A stretch of DNA of 64,000 bases from positions 434,001-498,000 of the forward strand of contig CAVOQV010000005.1 in assembly GCA_963698435.1 (NCBI GenBank), read 5' to 3'. The translations under genes were made by a program, and so were the position numbers. Positions 1-7,844 of this stretch are shown here, piece after piece. The first letter of the stretch is position 1, and every line of letters begins with the position of its first letter. The notes beneath the pieces were generated by a model, which worked only from the letters and a program-made list of their open reading frames with translations, was not told the DNA's origin and did no database searches. This DNA comes from Sva-07 sp963698435 (GTDB lineage Bacteria > Actinomycetota > Acidimicrobiia > Acidimicrobiales > Ilumatobacteraceae).

Positions 1-486
1 CGTGACACCGACCGCACCGGCGGCGAACGGGTCGGCCGGACCGAAGCTCAACAGCGCGAAGAACGCCGACACCACGAACATGACGATCAGCGCCCAGCCG
101 ACGAGCACGTCATCGGTGCGACCACGGAACCGCCACGCAACCGCTGCGGTGAACCCTGCAAGGGTCAGCGACCACAGCAGAATCGACCCCTCGAGCGCCG
201 ACCACATGGCGGCGATGTTGTAGAGCGTCGGTGTATCAGCAGAGCCGACCTGCTGGATGTAGGCGAGCGAGAAGTCCCTCGTGATCAACGCCCTCTGCAT
301 CATCACGACAGCGAGCACGATGCCGCCGAACGCGATCCACGCGTAGACCGGCCCCTGCTTGAGGAGTTTTCGGTCGCCTTGGCGGATCCCGTACAGCACG
401 GCGAGCGCGCCGAACACCGATGCCGCCAGCATCAGCAGCAGACCGGCTCGACCGAGCGCTGAATTGATGCTCGCTGCGAACAGCAT
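1..486 (-). CDS. ccmF: Cytochrome c maturation protein CcmF, N-terminal part (runs off window)
   Basis: Membrane haem lyase component that ligates haem to apocytochrome c at the outer face of the membrane. Translating the reverse strand from the ATG at 486 gives an open frame to the window edge, with several hydrophobic helices and the family motif WSALEGSILLW at about residues 100-110. The ATG overlaps the TGA of ccmE (ATGA), so it is translationally coupled and is the last visible gene of the ccmABCDEF operon. About 162 residues of a protein normally over 600 are present. Identity is secure; only the 3' part is missing. Confidence 0.92.
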   Translation of the reverse strand, partial: MLFAASINSALGRAGLLLMLAASVFGALAVLYGIRQGDRKLLKQGPVYAWIAFGGIVLAVVMMQRALITRDFSLAYIQQVGSADTPTLYNIAAMWSALEGSILLWSLTLAGFTAAVAWRFRGRTDDVLVGWALIVMFVVSAFFALLSFGPADPFAAGAVGVT

Positions 487-989
487 CACGCGGCGGAGAC
501 GCCCGAGCAGCCGGCCGCTTCGGCATCGGCGACCCGCTCGTCGTTGACGGCGACGTATTCATCGGAGTGCTTGACCTCGACACGGTCACCGAGCAGGGTG
601 CCGTTCTCGATCACCCCGTGCACGACCACAGGGATGCACTCCTTGAAGATGCCGCCAGGCTCCCCGTCGTAGCTGACCGGCATCGTCTCGCCGTTGAACG
701 AGATCGTGAACACCGTGGTGTTCGCCACTCGTTCGACGGACCCCTCGTCGACGGTGCCCTGCAGGCGGATCCGGCGATCCTCGTCGCAGCCACTGCGCTG
801 GCCGACCTCATCGACGTTGCAGTAGTAGTCGACGGCCTGAGTGAGGAACTGCGTGACGATCACGCCACCAGCGACGACGACCAGCCCGAGTACGAGCAGC
901 GGCAACCAGTTGCGCTTGGCCCGGACCGGCGCGGCGGGGCCGACCGCAGACCGGGGGGAGAGATCCATGTCGCTCGAGTCGTCGTTCAT
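486..989 (-). CDS. ccmE: CcmE, periplasmic haem chaperone
   Basis: Binds haem covalently and hands it from CcmABCD to CcmF. 167 residues: N-terminal membrane anchor at about 28-50, then an OB-fold. The haem-binding motif is visible as KHSDEY with His141 and Tyr145 (HxxxY, the proteobacterial type and not the CxxxY variant). I chose the ATG at 989 because the open frame upstream contains ccmD in another frame and lacks CcmE character. Oddity: Cys57 and Cys68 flank a short insertion just after the anchor, possibly a disulfide, which ordinary CcmE proteins lack. Confidence 0.93.
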   Translation of the reverse strand: MNDDSSDMDLSPRSAVGPAAPVRAKRNWLPLLVLGLVVVAGGVIVTQFLTQAVDYYCNVDEVGQRSGCDEDRRIRLQGTVDEGSVERVANTTVFTISFNGETMPVSYDGEPGGIFKECIPVVVHGVIENGTLLGDRVEVKHSDEYVAVNDERVADAEAAGCSGVSAA

Positions 990-1009
990 GTTCTGTACAT
1001 TCTGCTCGC

Positions 1010-1144
1010 TCAGAGCCAGTACTTGTCCTCGTCCGGAACCTGTTTTCCGAGTCGTTTCCCAGATCGAACCACCCGCCACGACATGACGGCAACCGTGACG
1101 AACGTGAGCACGTACCCACCGATGATGAACCCGGCGTCCTCCAT
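1010..1144 (-). CDS. ccmD: CcmD, small haem exporter subunit
   Basis: A 44-codon gene lying exactly between ccmC and ccmE. Its ATG at 1144 overlaps the ccmC stop (ATGA), and its TGA lies 20 nt before ccmE. The product starts MEDAGFIIGGYV, has one membrane helix (about residues 6-23) followed by a basic stretch (WRVVRSGKRLGK), which is the CcmD layout: a helix with a cytoplasmic positive tail that helps release holo-CcmE from CcmC. Position and topology make the call; CcmD sequences are poorly conserved, so it is easily missed by automatic gene finders. Confidence 0.85.
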   Translation of the reverse strand: MEDAGFIIGGYVLTFVTVAVMSWRVVRSGKRLGKQVPDEDKYWL

Positions 1145-1977
1145 CAGGCGTCTCCGTCCTGAGTCCGAGCAGCGTCGACTCGATCAGCGTCGGCACGATC
1201 GTCCTCGGCGCGGCGGGCTGCGAGTGCGTCGTCGAGACCTCGCTCGTCGAGGAGATCCTCCATCGCCATCACTCGGGTCCGATGCATCACGAGCCACACA
1301 TAGAGCAACGAGAACGCGACGACGCCGACGAACAGGCTGAACAGCATCAATCCATCCATGCTGACATCACCATCGGTGCCGAGGACCGTGGCCTCCTGGT
1401 GCAAGCTGCGCCAGAGGCGGACACTCCAGTGGACGAGTGGGATCTCCAGCACGGCCAACATGCCGATCACGGCGCTACGACGAGCACGCTGCTCATGGGT
1501 GCCGCCGAGGCGTCTGACCGCCAGGTAGCCGATGTAGGTGACGAACAACAGCGCCGTCGTGGTGAGGCGAGCGTCCCACTGCCAGAACACGCCCCAGGTG
1601 AGACGGCCCCACAGTGCTCCGATCACGAGCGTGACGGCGACGAACGCCGTCCCGATCTCGGCGCTCGCGCCGGCGAGACGGTCCCAACCGAGCGACTTCT
1701 TCTTGCCGAAGAAGTACATCGCGGACGCGACGGCGGTGACGATGAATGCGAGATAGGCGATCCAGATCGTCGGGACGTGCACGTACAACAGGCGAACGCT
1801 CTCGCGCTGGTCACGATCCTCCGGAGAGAACCCGAGACCGAACGCAACCAACCAGACCATCGCGACGATCGTGGAGACGCCGATGATCCTGGTGCCCCGT
1901 GTGCCGGTTCCAGCACCGGTGGCGGGTCGAGCGTCAGCGGGATCGGTCGGGCTGAGCGTGGGATCCGTCGTCGTCAT
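1144..1977 (-). CDS. ccmC: CcmC, haem handling membrane protein
   Basis: Multispanning membrane protein that presents haem to CcmE. 277 residues with six predicted helices, the periplasmic tryptophan-rich loop WGVFWQWDARLT, and the two conserved histidine regions LLYVHVPTIW and VHWSVRLWRSLHQ. The N-terminal 30 residues (Pro/Thr/Ala-rich) and the C-terminal 40 residues (Arg/Asp-rich) are extra compared with the core family. It follows ccmB after 36 nt and overlaps ccmD by ATGA. Confidence 0.94.
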   Translation of the reverse strand: MTTTDPTLSPTDPADARPATGAGTGTRGTRIIGVSTIVAMVWLVAFGLGFSPEDRDQRESVRLLYVHVPTIWIAYLAFIVTAVASAMYFFGKKKSLGWDRLAGASAEIGTAFVAVTLVIGALWGRLTWGVFWQWDARLTTTALLFVTYIGYLAVRRLGGTHEQRARRSAVIGMLAVLEIPLVHWSVRLWRSLHQEATVLGTDGDVSMDGLMLFSLFVGVVAFSLLYVWLVMHRTRVMAMEDLLDERGLDDALAARRAEDDRADADRVDAARTQDGDA

Positions 1978-2013
1978 GTCCGATTCCTGCAGGGGTGGGG
2001 GCTGGGCTTCGCT

Positions 2014-2697
2014 TCATTCGTCGATCAACGGACCGAACGCCAGTGCACCACCGACACCGAAGGCGACGGCGAAGACGGTCAGCAGGCCCACCCAGGGCCA
2101 GCCGTCCGACACCACCGCACCTGCCGTGCCGAGCGCTGCTTCGACCGCTCGTGTTGCTCCGATCAGGACGGGCGCCACCGCGGGGAACGTGAGCAGCGGG
2201 AGCAGTGTCTCGCGACCCGTGAACCCTGCGGCAAGGCCTCCGTACAGGGTACCGACCGCAGCGAGCCCGCACGTCGCGGAGATCAGAGTTGTGACGAGGA
2301 GCACGGCACCCCCCGCCGGGATGCTCTGGCCGTAGAGCACCACCGCGGCGAAAAGGAGCACCACTTCCAGCACGAGGAGCTGGGCGCCGAGCGCCGCTGC
2401 CTTGCCGAGGAAGATCGCCGTCGGATCGACGCCGGCCACCCGGAGTGCGTCGAGCGCGCCGTCTGCCGTTTCGACGGCGAACGAGCGCTGGACGAGCACG
2501 AGCATCGAGAACATCGTCGCCAACCAAACGAGGCCGGGGGCAACCCGCTGGAGCACCGAATCGGCATCGAGGGCGAACGCGAAGATCACCATCGTGACGC
2601 CGGCGAACGGAAGCACCTGGTTGACGAACACGCGGCTGTTCCACTCGATGCGCAGATCCTTCGCAGCGACGAGCCGGGCGATCCGCAGTGTGCTCAT
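2014..2697 (-). CDS. ccmB: CcmB, ABC-type haem exporter membrane subunit
   Basis: Membrane partner of CcmA in the ABC complex that drives release of holo-CcmE. 227 residues with six hydrophobic segments; conserved N-terminal region KDLRIEWNSRVFVNQVLPF and the motif VQRSFAVETADGALDALR typical of CcmB. The ATG at 2697 overlaps the ccmA stop codon (ATGA). A longer upstream open frame in this phase is a shadow of ccmA and was not used. Confidence 0.93.
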   Translation of the reverse strand: MSTLRIARLVAAKDLRIEWNSRVFVNQVLPFAGVTMVIFAFALDADSVLQRVAPGLVWLATMFSMLVLVQRSFAVETADGALDALRVAGVDPTAIFLGKAAALGAQLLVLEVVLLFAAVVLYGQSIPAGGAVLLVTTLISATCGLAAVGTLYGGLAAGFTGRETLLPLLTFPAVAPVLIGATRAVEAALGTAGAVVSDGWPWVGLLTVFAVAFGVGGALAFGPLIDE

Positions 2698-3338
2698 GCC
2701 CCGCCCTCGTGGACGCGACCGGCGATGACGTCGACCGAACGGGTGGCCAGCGGACCGGCCCGGTCCAGTTCGTGGCTGGCGACCAGGATCGTCGCGCCCG
2801 CCGCCGCGGCCTGGCGGAGGGTCTCGTCGAGCTCGTCGCGCGCTGATGCGTCGAGGCCTGCGTGCGGTTCGTCGAGCAGCCACAGCTGCGCCCGGCGAGC
2901 GATCAGACACGCCAGTGCTGTACGACGCTTCTGGCCCGCCGACAGCCTCCCCACGCCGACGTTCGCGAGCCGTCCGGCGACGTCGAGACGCCGCATCGCG
3001 GCGCCGATCTCGGCGTCGGAGGCGCCGACCGTCGAGCCCCAGAACCGGACGTTCTCGGCGACGGTGAGGTCGAGGTAGAGCCCGTTCTGGTGGCCGAGCA
3101 ACCCGACGGTCCGCCGAATCGACTCGCGATGCGTGCGGAGATCCATCCCGAGGACCGTGCCGGTCCCACGGACCAACGGCACGAGACCGGCACACAGGCG
3201 CAGCAGCGTCGTCTTGCCGGCACCGTTCGGGCCACGCAACAACACGATGTCGCCCTCCTCGACCCGCAGGGTCGCCCCAGCGAGTGCAGGGAACTGTCCG
3301 AGCACGGCGACCGCGTCATCGAGTTCCACGACCGACAT
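2694..3338 (-). CDS. ccmA: CcmA, ABC transporter ATPase for cytochrome c maturation
   Basis: ATPase subunit of the CcmAB complex. 214 residues with Walker A GPNGAGKTT, signature LSAGQKRR, Walker B LWLLDEP and the following H-loop (ASHE). First gene of the operon. The ATG at 3338 is chosen because a TAGCGT -10 box ends 7 nt upstream, which fits a leaderless transcript; an in-frame GTG lies 12 nt further upstream. The presence of all of ccmA-F means this organism uses System I for cytochrome c, less common in actinobacteria than System II. Confidence 0.93.
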   Translation of the reverse strand: MSVVELDDAVAVLGQFPALAGATLRVEEGDIVLLRGPNGAGKTTLLRLCAGLVPLVRGTGTVLGMDLRTHRESIRRTVGLLGHQNGLYLDLTVAENVRFWGSTVGASDAEIGAAMRRLDVAGRLANVGVGRLSAGQKRRTALACLIARRAQLWLLDEPHAGLDASARDELDETLRQAAAAGATILVASHELDRAGPLATRSVDVIAGRVHEGGA

Positions 3339-3345
3339 GGCCGAC

Positions 3346-3414
3346 ACGCTAGGTCGTGAAGTGTTCGTCAACTCGTGCCGCCGCGATCCCCACGCAGCAC
3401 CGCACGGGTAGCTT
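3346..3414. promoter_or_regulatory. Divergent leaderless promoters for ccmA and the sortase gene
   Basis: On the minus strand TAGCGT (3351-3346) lies 7 nt before the ccmA ATG. On the plus strand TAGCTT (3409-3414) lies 7 nt before the GTG at 3422. Both match the actinobacterial -10 pattern TANNNT at the spacing expected when transcription starts at the first base of the start codon. No clear -35 elements. Inferred from sequence only. Confidence 0.6.
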
Positions 3415-3421
3415 CGTGGCC

Positions 3422-4597
3422 GTGTCGGACGTCGAACCAACTGCGCCGCGCCCGAAGAGAGTGCGCAAGTTCGACCGTCCCGCACCACCCCACGACTGGC
3501 GATGGTGGGTCGGAGGCGTCGGCAAGACGCTGATCGCCACCGGGCTGCTGCTCTTCGGGTTCGTCGCCTACCAGCTGTGGGGTACCGGCATCGAAACCGC
3601 CCGAGCGCAGAACTCGCTGGAGAACGAGTTCGAGGACTTGCTCGCCGGCACCCCTCCCACCACCGCCGCACCCGTCGAGACGGTCCCGGACGACACGTTC
3701 CCCGACGACACGTTGCCGCCCGAGACGGTGCCGGTCACCGCCGCCCCGCTTCCGGTCGCCACGTTGCCTCCGGTCATCGAGGGGGATCCCATCGCCCGCC
3801 TCGAGCTGCCACGCATCGGCGTCGACAAGATCGTCGTCGCCGGGGTCGACAAGAGCGACCTGAAGAAGGGTCCCGGCCACTATCCCGAGACCCCGCTGCC
3901 CGGACAGCTCGGCAATTCGGCGATCGCGGGCCACCGCACCACGTTCGGCCAGCCGTTCTTCGACGTCGACAAGCTCGAGAACGGCGACGAGATCATCGTC
4001 ACCACGCTGTCCGGACGCTACGTGTACCGGGTGACCGGACAGGAAATCGTGTCGCCCAGCGACTATCACGTGATTTCGACGACCGATCCGACTCGGGCGA
4101 CGCTGACGCTCACGTCGTGTCACCCCAAGTACACGGCCCGCGAACGGATCATCGTCTTCGCCGAACTCGACGAGGCCGCGACCGACGGGGTCGTCGGCGA
4201 AGCGACGATCAACTACGGACGCCCGTTGGATGCTGCCGTCACCGCCGATCCGGATCCCACCAACACCGTCGTCGACCCAGGTGTCTCCGCACCCATCGAG
4301 ACCGAGACCGAATCCTCCGGCAGCATCGCGGTCGGCGACCCGGGCGGCGTCGACGAGGAACAGATCAACGTGGGAATCGCCGACGCCTTCTCCGACGGAT
4401 GGTTCAGCGACCCAGATGCGAACGGGCACGTCGCACTCTGGGGGCTGTTGCTCGCCGCGATCGGCATCGTGTCGTACCTGCTCAGCAAGAAGGCGAAGCG
4501 AGACTGGGTCGGTCTGCTGATCGGGATCGTCCCGTTCGTCGTGACGCTCTACTTCTTCTTCCAGAACGTCAACCGGCTCCTGCCGCCGAACCTCTGA
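3422..4597 (+). CDS. Class E sortase with C-terminal two-helix membrane extension
   Basis: Cysteine transpeptidase that attaches LPXTG-like proteins to the envelope. 391 residues from the GTG at 3422, chosen for the leaderless -10 just upstream. N-terminal membrane helix at about 33-52, a Pro/Thr-rich linker (75-118), then the sortase barrel with catalytic His171 (AGHRTTFG), Cys233 (TLTSCHPKY) and Arg242. After the catalytic domain an acidic linker of about 100 residues leads to two further hydrophobic helices (about 340-385). Ordinary class E sortases end shortly after the catalytic Arg, so this tail is odd. No substrate gene is adjacent. Confidence 0.88.
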   Translation: MSDVEPTAPRPKRVRKFDRPAPPHDWRWWVGGVGKTLIATGLLLFGFVAYQLWGTGIETARAQNSLENEFEDLLAGTPPTTAAPVETVPDDTFPDDTLPPETVPVTAAPLPVATLPPVIEGDPIARLELPRIGVDKIVVAGVDKSDLKKGPGHYPETPLPGQLGNSAIAGHRTTFGQPFFDVDKLENGDEIIVTTLSGRYVYRVTGQEIVSPSDYHVISTTDPTRATLTLTSCHPKYTARERIIVFAELDEAATDGVVGEATINYGRPLDAAVTADPDPTNTVVDPGVSAPIETETESSGSIAVGDPGGVDEEQINVGIADAFSDGWFSDPDANGHVALWGLLLAAIGIVSYLLSKKAKRDWVGLLIGIVPFVVTLYFFFQNVNRLLPPNL

Positions 4598-4646
4598 GCA
4601 GGTTCGTCCCCCCCGATCGGATGCATCATCCGGTCGGCCCGGCGTT

Positions 4647-5385
4647 TCACGCGCCGGTGAAACTCGGCCGGCGCTTGTCGAGGAATGCGGTGCGGCCCTC
4701 TTCGGCATCGGCGCTTGCCCATGCTGCGCTGCGAGCCGCTTCGAATGCGTCGTCGAGTCGGGTTCGAGCGTGCGTGCTCGAGGCCGAGCTTGTGACCTGC
4801 GATCGTCAGCGGAGCGAGCCGCGAGAGCTCGTGCGCCCAGGCGATGGCATCGTCCAGTTCACCGAGCCGATGGATGCCACCCGTGGCGTGCAGTTGCTCG
4901 GCGGTGTAGGTCTGCGCCGCCAGCAGCATCGCGCGGGCGATCGGGGGCGAGAACTCCGACACGAGCCGTCGGATCGTCCAGTGGTCAACGACCAATCCGA
5001 GCTTGGCTGCCGGGACTCCCAGCGTGCTCGACGGTGTCGCGATACGGAGGTCGGTAGCGATCGCCAACTGCGCGCCCGCACCGAGCGCGGGGCCGTCGAT
5101 CGCGGCAATCACCGGAACCGGCAACCGCCCGAAGCCTCGCAGCACCGAGGCGAGGTCGGTTGCGAACTGGCCCTCCTCGACGCCGTTGAGGTCCGCGCCG
5201 GCGCTGAACGCGGGCGGTTTGCCCGTGAGCACGACTGCACGGATCGCGTCTGGTGTTCGGGCAGCGATCGCAGCCTGGATGTCGAGGAGTTCCAACAGGG
5301 TGGCGTGATCGACGGCGTTCCGACGAGAAGGACGGTCGAGCGTGAGGATCGAGACGAGACCGTCGTGGGTGAGATCGACCGTCAT
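4647..5385 (-). CDS. Enoyl-CoA hydratase/isomerase family protein, EchA6-like (one frameshift)
   Basis: Crotonase-fold protein. From the ATG at 5385: oxyanion-hole segments FSAGADL and GPALGAGAQLA, then GVPAAKLGLVVDHWTIRRL. The second catalytic Glu of true hydratases is replaced by Ala in VPAAKLG, and the DHWTIRRL stretch resembles mycobacterial EchA6, a non-hydrating acyl-CoA binding crotonase. The reading frame as given runs on into nonsense; removing one G from the GGG at 4760-4762 restores a normal C-terminus ending RPSFTGA with the stop at 4647-4649, giving 245 residues. So a one-base insertion is present, probably a sequence error. Confidence 0.82.
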
Positions 5386-5422
5386 GACCCGTGCCGATGC
5401 GCTCGTAGCATGACCCGACTGT

Positions 5423-5701
5423 ATGTCGAAGCCCCCTGCCACGCCCGACGAGATCGACCCCATCCGTGCCCGACGGGCTCAGGTGGCCAAGTGGTCGCTG
5501 CTCGCCAACCGCATCGGTTATCTCTTCGTCGCGCTCGCAATGGCGCTGTTCTTCATCGCATTCGCGATCGGGTTCTCCTCGACCATGGCCACACTCGTGA
5601 TCGTGTCGTTCGTCATCGGGTGCGTCCTGCTGGCCCCATCGATCATCGTCGGCTATGCCGTCAAGGCCGCCGAACGCGATGACCGCGAACGTGGATTCTG
5701 A
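5423..5701 (+). CDS. Small two-helix membrane protein, unknown function
   Basis: 92 residues: a charged N-terminus with RARRAQVAKWSLLANRIGY, two hydrophobic helices (about 32-52 and 56-78) and a charged tail (KAAERDDRERGF). No enzymatic motif seen. The start ATG lies 11 nt after a TAGCAT -10 box. It is divergent from the crotonase gene and is followed after 56 nt by the TetR regulator. I do not recognise the family. Confidence 0.7.
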   Translation: MSKPPATPDEIDPIRARRAQVAKWSLLANRIGYLFVALAMALFFIAFAIGFSSTMATLVIVSFVIGCVLLAPSIIVGYAVKAAERDDRERGF

Positions 5702-5739
5702 GTCGCTGCGGCCCGAATTCCGCGAACGCGACCGGTGCC

Positions 5740-5755
5740 GTTACCATTCGGTAAC
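5740..5755. promoter_or_regulatory. Palindromic operator GTTACC-N4-GGTAAC at the tetR start
   Basis: Perfect 6-bp inverted repeat with a 4-nt spacer, ending 2 nt before the tetR ATG and overlapping the likely -10 region (TACCAT, 5742-5747). The position is what one expects of an autoregulated TetR repressor. The same TTACC-N4-GGTAA core occurs once more in the window, at 28784-28797 in the promoter of the glycosyltransferase cluster. Confidence 0.65.
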
Positions 5756-5757
5756 CG

Positions 5758-6345
5758 ATGTCTCCTCGTCTCACCGCTACCGCTCGCCGGGAACAGATCC
5801 TCGACGTCGCTCTCGAGGTGTTCGCCACCCACGGTTTCCATGGCGCGTCGATGAACGACGTTGCCGATGCGGTCGGTGTCACCAAACCCGTGCTGTACCA
5901 GCACTTCGACTCCAAGCGCGATCTCTATCAGGCGCTGATCGACGAGGTCGGCGCCCGACTGCTCGCCAACATCGCCAAGGCAGCCGCCGAAGCGACCGAC
6001 GGCAAGAGCCAGACCGATCTCGGCTTCCGTGCCTACTTCCGTTGGGTCGCCGACGACCACGATGCCTTCCGGTTCCTGTTCGGTTCAGGCACCCGGCGCG
6101 ACGACGAGTTCAACGCCGCGGTCATCCGGATCACCGCCGAGGCGGCCAAGGCGGTCGCGCCCCTGATCGCGGTCGACATCGACGAACGGCACCGAACCAC
6201 CATCGCCCACTCGCTCGTCGGGATGGCGGAAGGCGCGAGTCGCCTGCTGGTCGAACGCGGCGACGAGTTCGATCCCGACGAGATCGCCCAGGTGGTGGCC
6301 GATCTCGCATGGGCCGGCCTCCGAGCCGTCCAACCCCTCGACTGA
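5758..6345 (+). CDS. TetR family transcriptional regulator
   Basis: 195 residues. N-terminal helix-turn-helix of the TetR type (REQILDVALEVFATHGFHGASMNDVADAVGVTKPVLYQHFDSK, residues about 11-53, shown here in part: GVTKPVLYQHF). The C-terminal ligand domain contains GFRAYFRWVADDHDAFRFLF and resembles regulators of acyl-CoA or lipid genes only in general shape; the ligand cannot be told. The ATG is 2 nt after a perfect palindrome, so autoregulation is likely. The second copy of that palindrome suggests a distant target, the gene cluster starting at 28822. Confidence 0.9.
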   Translation: MSPRLTATARREQILDVALEVFATHGFHGASMNDVADAVGVTKPVLYQHFDSKRDLYQALIDEVGARLLANIAKAAAEATDGKSQTDLGFRAYFRWVADDHDAFRFLFGSGTRRDDEFNAAVIRITAEAAKAVAPLIAVDIDERHRTTIAHSLVGMAEGASRLLVERGDEFDPDEIAQVVADLAWAGLRAVQPLD

Positions 6346-6420
6346 CCCTCGCACACCTCGCCGCGCACGACGTCACCGGCCGGAGGTCGCCCGCATCCGT
6401 CTGCCCCTGCAGTCGTCGGG

Positions 6421-7791
6421 TCAGGCGGAGGGCGAGCCGGCGACTGCACTCGGGGTCGACGCGGAACCCGGCGCGGCTCGTTCCAACCAGCTCCGGGGCG
6501 CCGGGAGACGCTCGGTGGCGACGTAGGCCACCACGACCGCCACGATCGCCAGCGGCATGACCGCATAGGCATCGCTCGAGAGCAGCACCGTCGCGAGGAG
6601 GACCGAGGTGAACGGCAACTTCAGCATCGTCGCGCACATCGCGCCGATCCCGATCGCCAGGCCCGGCACGAGCGACATCCCGGGGAGTTCGGCGGCGAGC
6701 ACACCGATCGCGCCACCGATGAACAGGCTCGGGAAGATCGGCCCGCCACGGAAGGCACTGAGCGACAGTGCGTACGCCAGGCCCTTGCACACGATCACGA
6801 GGAGCAACGCGCCGGTCGACCAGGTGGCCGACTGCTCGACGAGAACCGGCAACTGCGCCTGGCCGGAGAACAGCACGTTCTCCGTTCCCTGATCCGTCAA
6901 TTCGGCGAACATCACCGCCAGCAGTGCGATCCCGACGCCGAGCAGCGGGGTGACGAGCAGCCGGCGGGCGTGCACCAGCGTTCGAACCGACATCGCGATC
7001 GTGTAGACCAGCCAGCCGATCAGCGGGCACAGCAGACCGAGCACGAGCGCCCACGCCAGCATGGCGACCGTCGGTGTCGTGAACGCCGGCAGATCAGGAA
7101 TCGCCAGGGAGAACGTACCCAGCCCCGTGAGCGAGTTCAGCCCGACGAACACCAGGAACCCCAGGCCGGCAGCGAGCAAGCCGGGGAGCAGCGCCACGGC
7201 GAGCATCGTTCCACCGAGCCCAGCGACCTCCAGCATCAGGAAGGCAGCGACCACCGGCGATCCGATGAGCGTGCTGATCGCGGCGAAGCTCCCGGCGCTC
7301 GCGATCAGCGCGATCGCGGTCGGTTTCGAGTCGCGTTTGATGCTCTTGATGGCGAGAGCGCCCAGCCCGCTTCCGATCGCGATCAACGGCGCCTCGGGTC
7401 CGAGCACAGCGCCGAGTGCCAGGGTCGCCAGCGCCGCCAACGCGACTCCCGGCAGCTCGATCGGCATCGTCGGCGAACCCTGTTGGAAACCACCCGACGG
7501 CGAGTGACCGCAGTTGCCGGGGAGCGACCGGATGCAGAGGGCGACGAGGAGCCCCGAGATCGCGAGCAGTGGCACCGGCCACCAGATCGGTGGCGAGTCG
7601 AACCCCAACCCACTGGGCAGGTCGGTGAACAGCGCCTCCTGGAGCCAGTCGACGAGCGCGAGGAAGCCGTACGCGACCACCGCGATCGGGAGCGCGATCA
7701 GTGCAGCCAGCACGAGCGCACGGACGTACTCCTTGGACTTGATCACGGTCAGCGGATCGACCGGTGCTGCCTGATCGGGGGTCGCGCTCAC
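6421..7791 (-). CDS. ClC-family chloride channel or H+/Cl- antiporter
   Basis: 456 residues from the GTG at 7791, about ten or more hydrophobic helices. Ion-pathway motifs are recognisable: GPEAPLIAIGSG (the GxxxP region), GSFAAIS, and GGPIFPSLFIG. No CBS domains. The same open frame extends far upstream but that part is a shadow of the Lhr gene; the GTG gives the usual short cytoplasmic N-terminus (SATPDQAAP) before the first helix. It follows the helicase gene after 53 nt on the same strand and may be co-transcribed, with no obvious functional link. Confidence 0.9.
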   Translation of the reverse strand: MSATPDQAAPVDPLTVIKSKEYVRALVLAALIALPIAVVAYGFLALVDWLQEALFTDLPSGLGFDSPPIWWPVPLLAISGLLVALCIRSLPGNCGHSPSGGFQQGSPTMPIELPGVALAALATLALGAVLGPEAPLIAIGSGLGALAIKSIKRDSKPTAIALIASAGSFAAISTLIGSPVVAAFLMLEVAGLGGTMLAVALLPGLLAAGLGFLVFVGLNSLTGLGTFSLAIPDLPAFTTPTVAMLAWALVLGLLCPLIGWLVYTIAMSVRTLVHARRLLVTPLLGVGIALLAVMFAELTDQGTENVLFSGQAQLPVLVEQSATWSTGALLLVIVCKGLAYALSLSAFRGGPIFPSLFIGGAIGVLAAELPGMSLVPGLAIGIGAMCATMLKLPFTSVLLATVLLSSDAYAVMPLAIVAVVVAYVATERLPAPRSWLERAAPGSASTPSAVAGSPSA

Positions 7792-7844
7792 CGGAAGCAC
7801 CGTAGCCAGCCCGCAGCGGTCGACCGGACATCCGATCGATTCGC

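Noticed and set aside
1282..3078. A 598-codon plus-strand open frame opposite ccmC and ccmB
   Set aside because: Composition is His/Asp/Arg-rich without any domain, and the minus strand codes clear CcmC, CcmB and CcmA proteins.
3368..4708. A 446-codon minus-strand open frame opposite the sortase gene
   Set aside because: It reads as an antisense shadow (Asp/Arg/Gly-rich) of a well-supported sortase.
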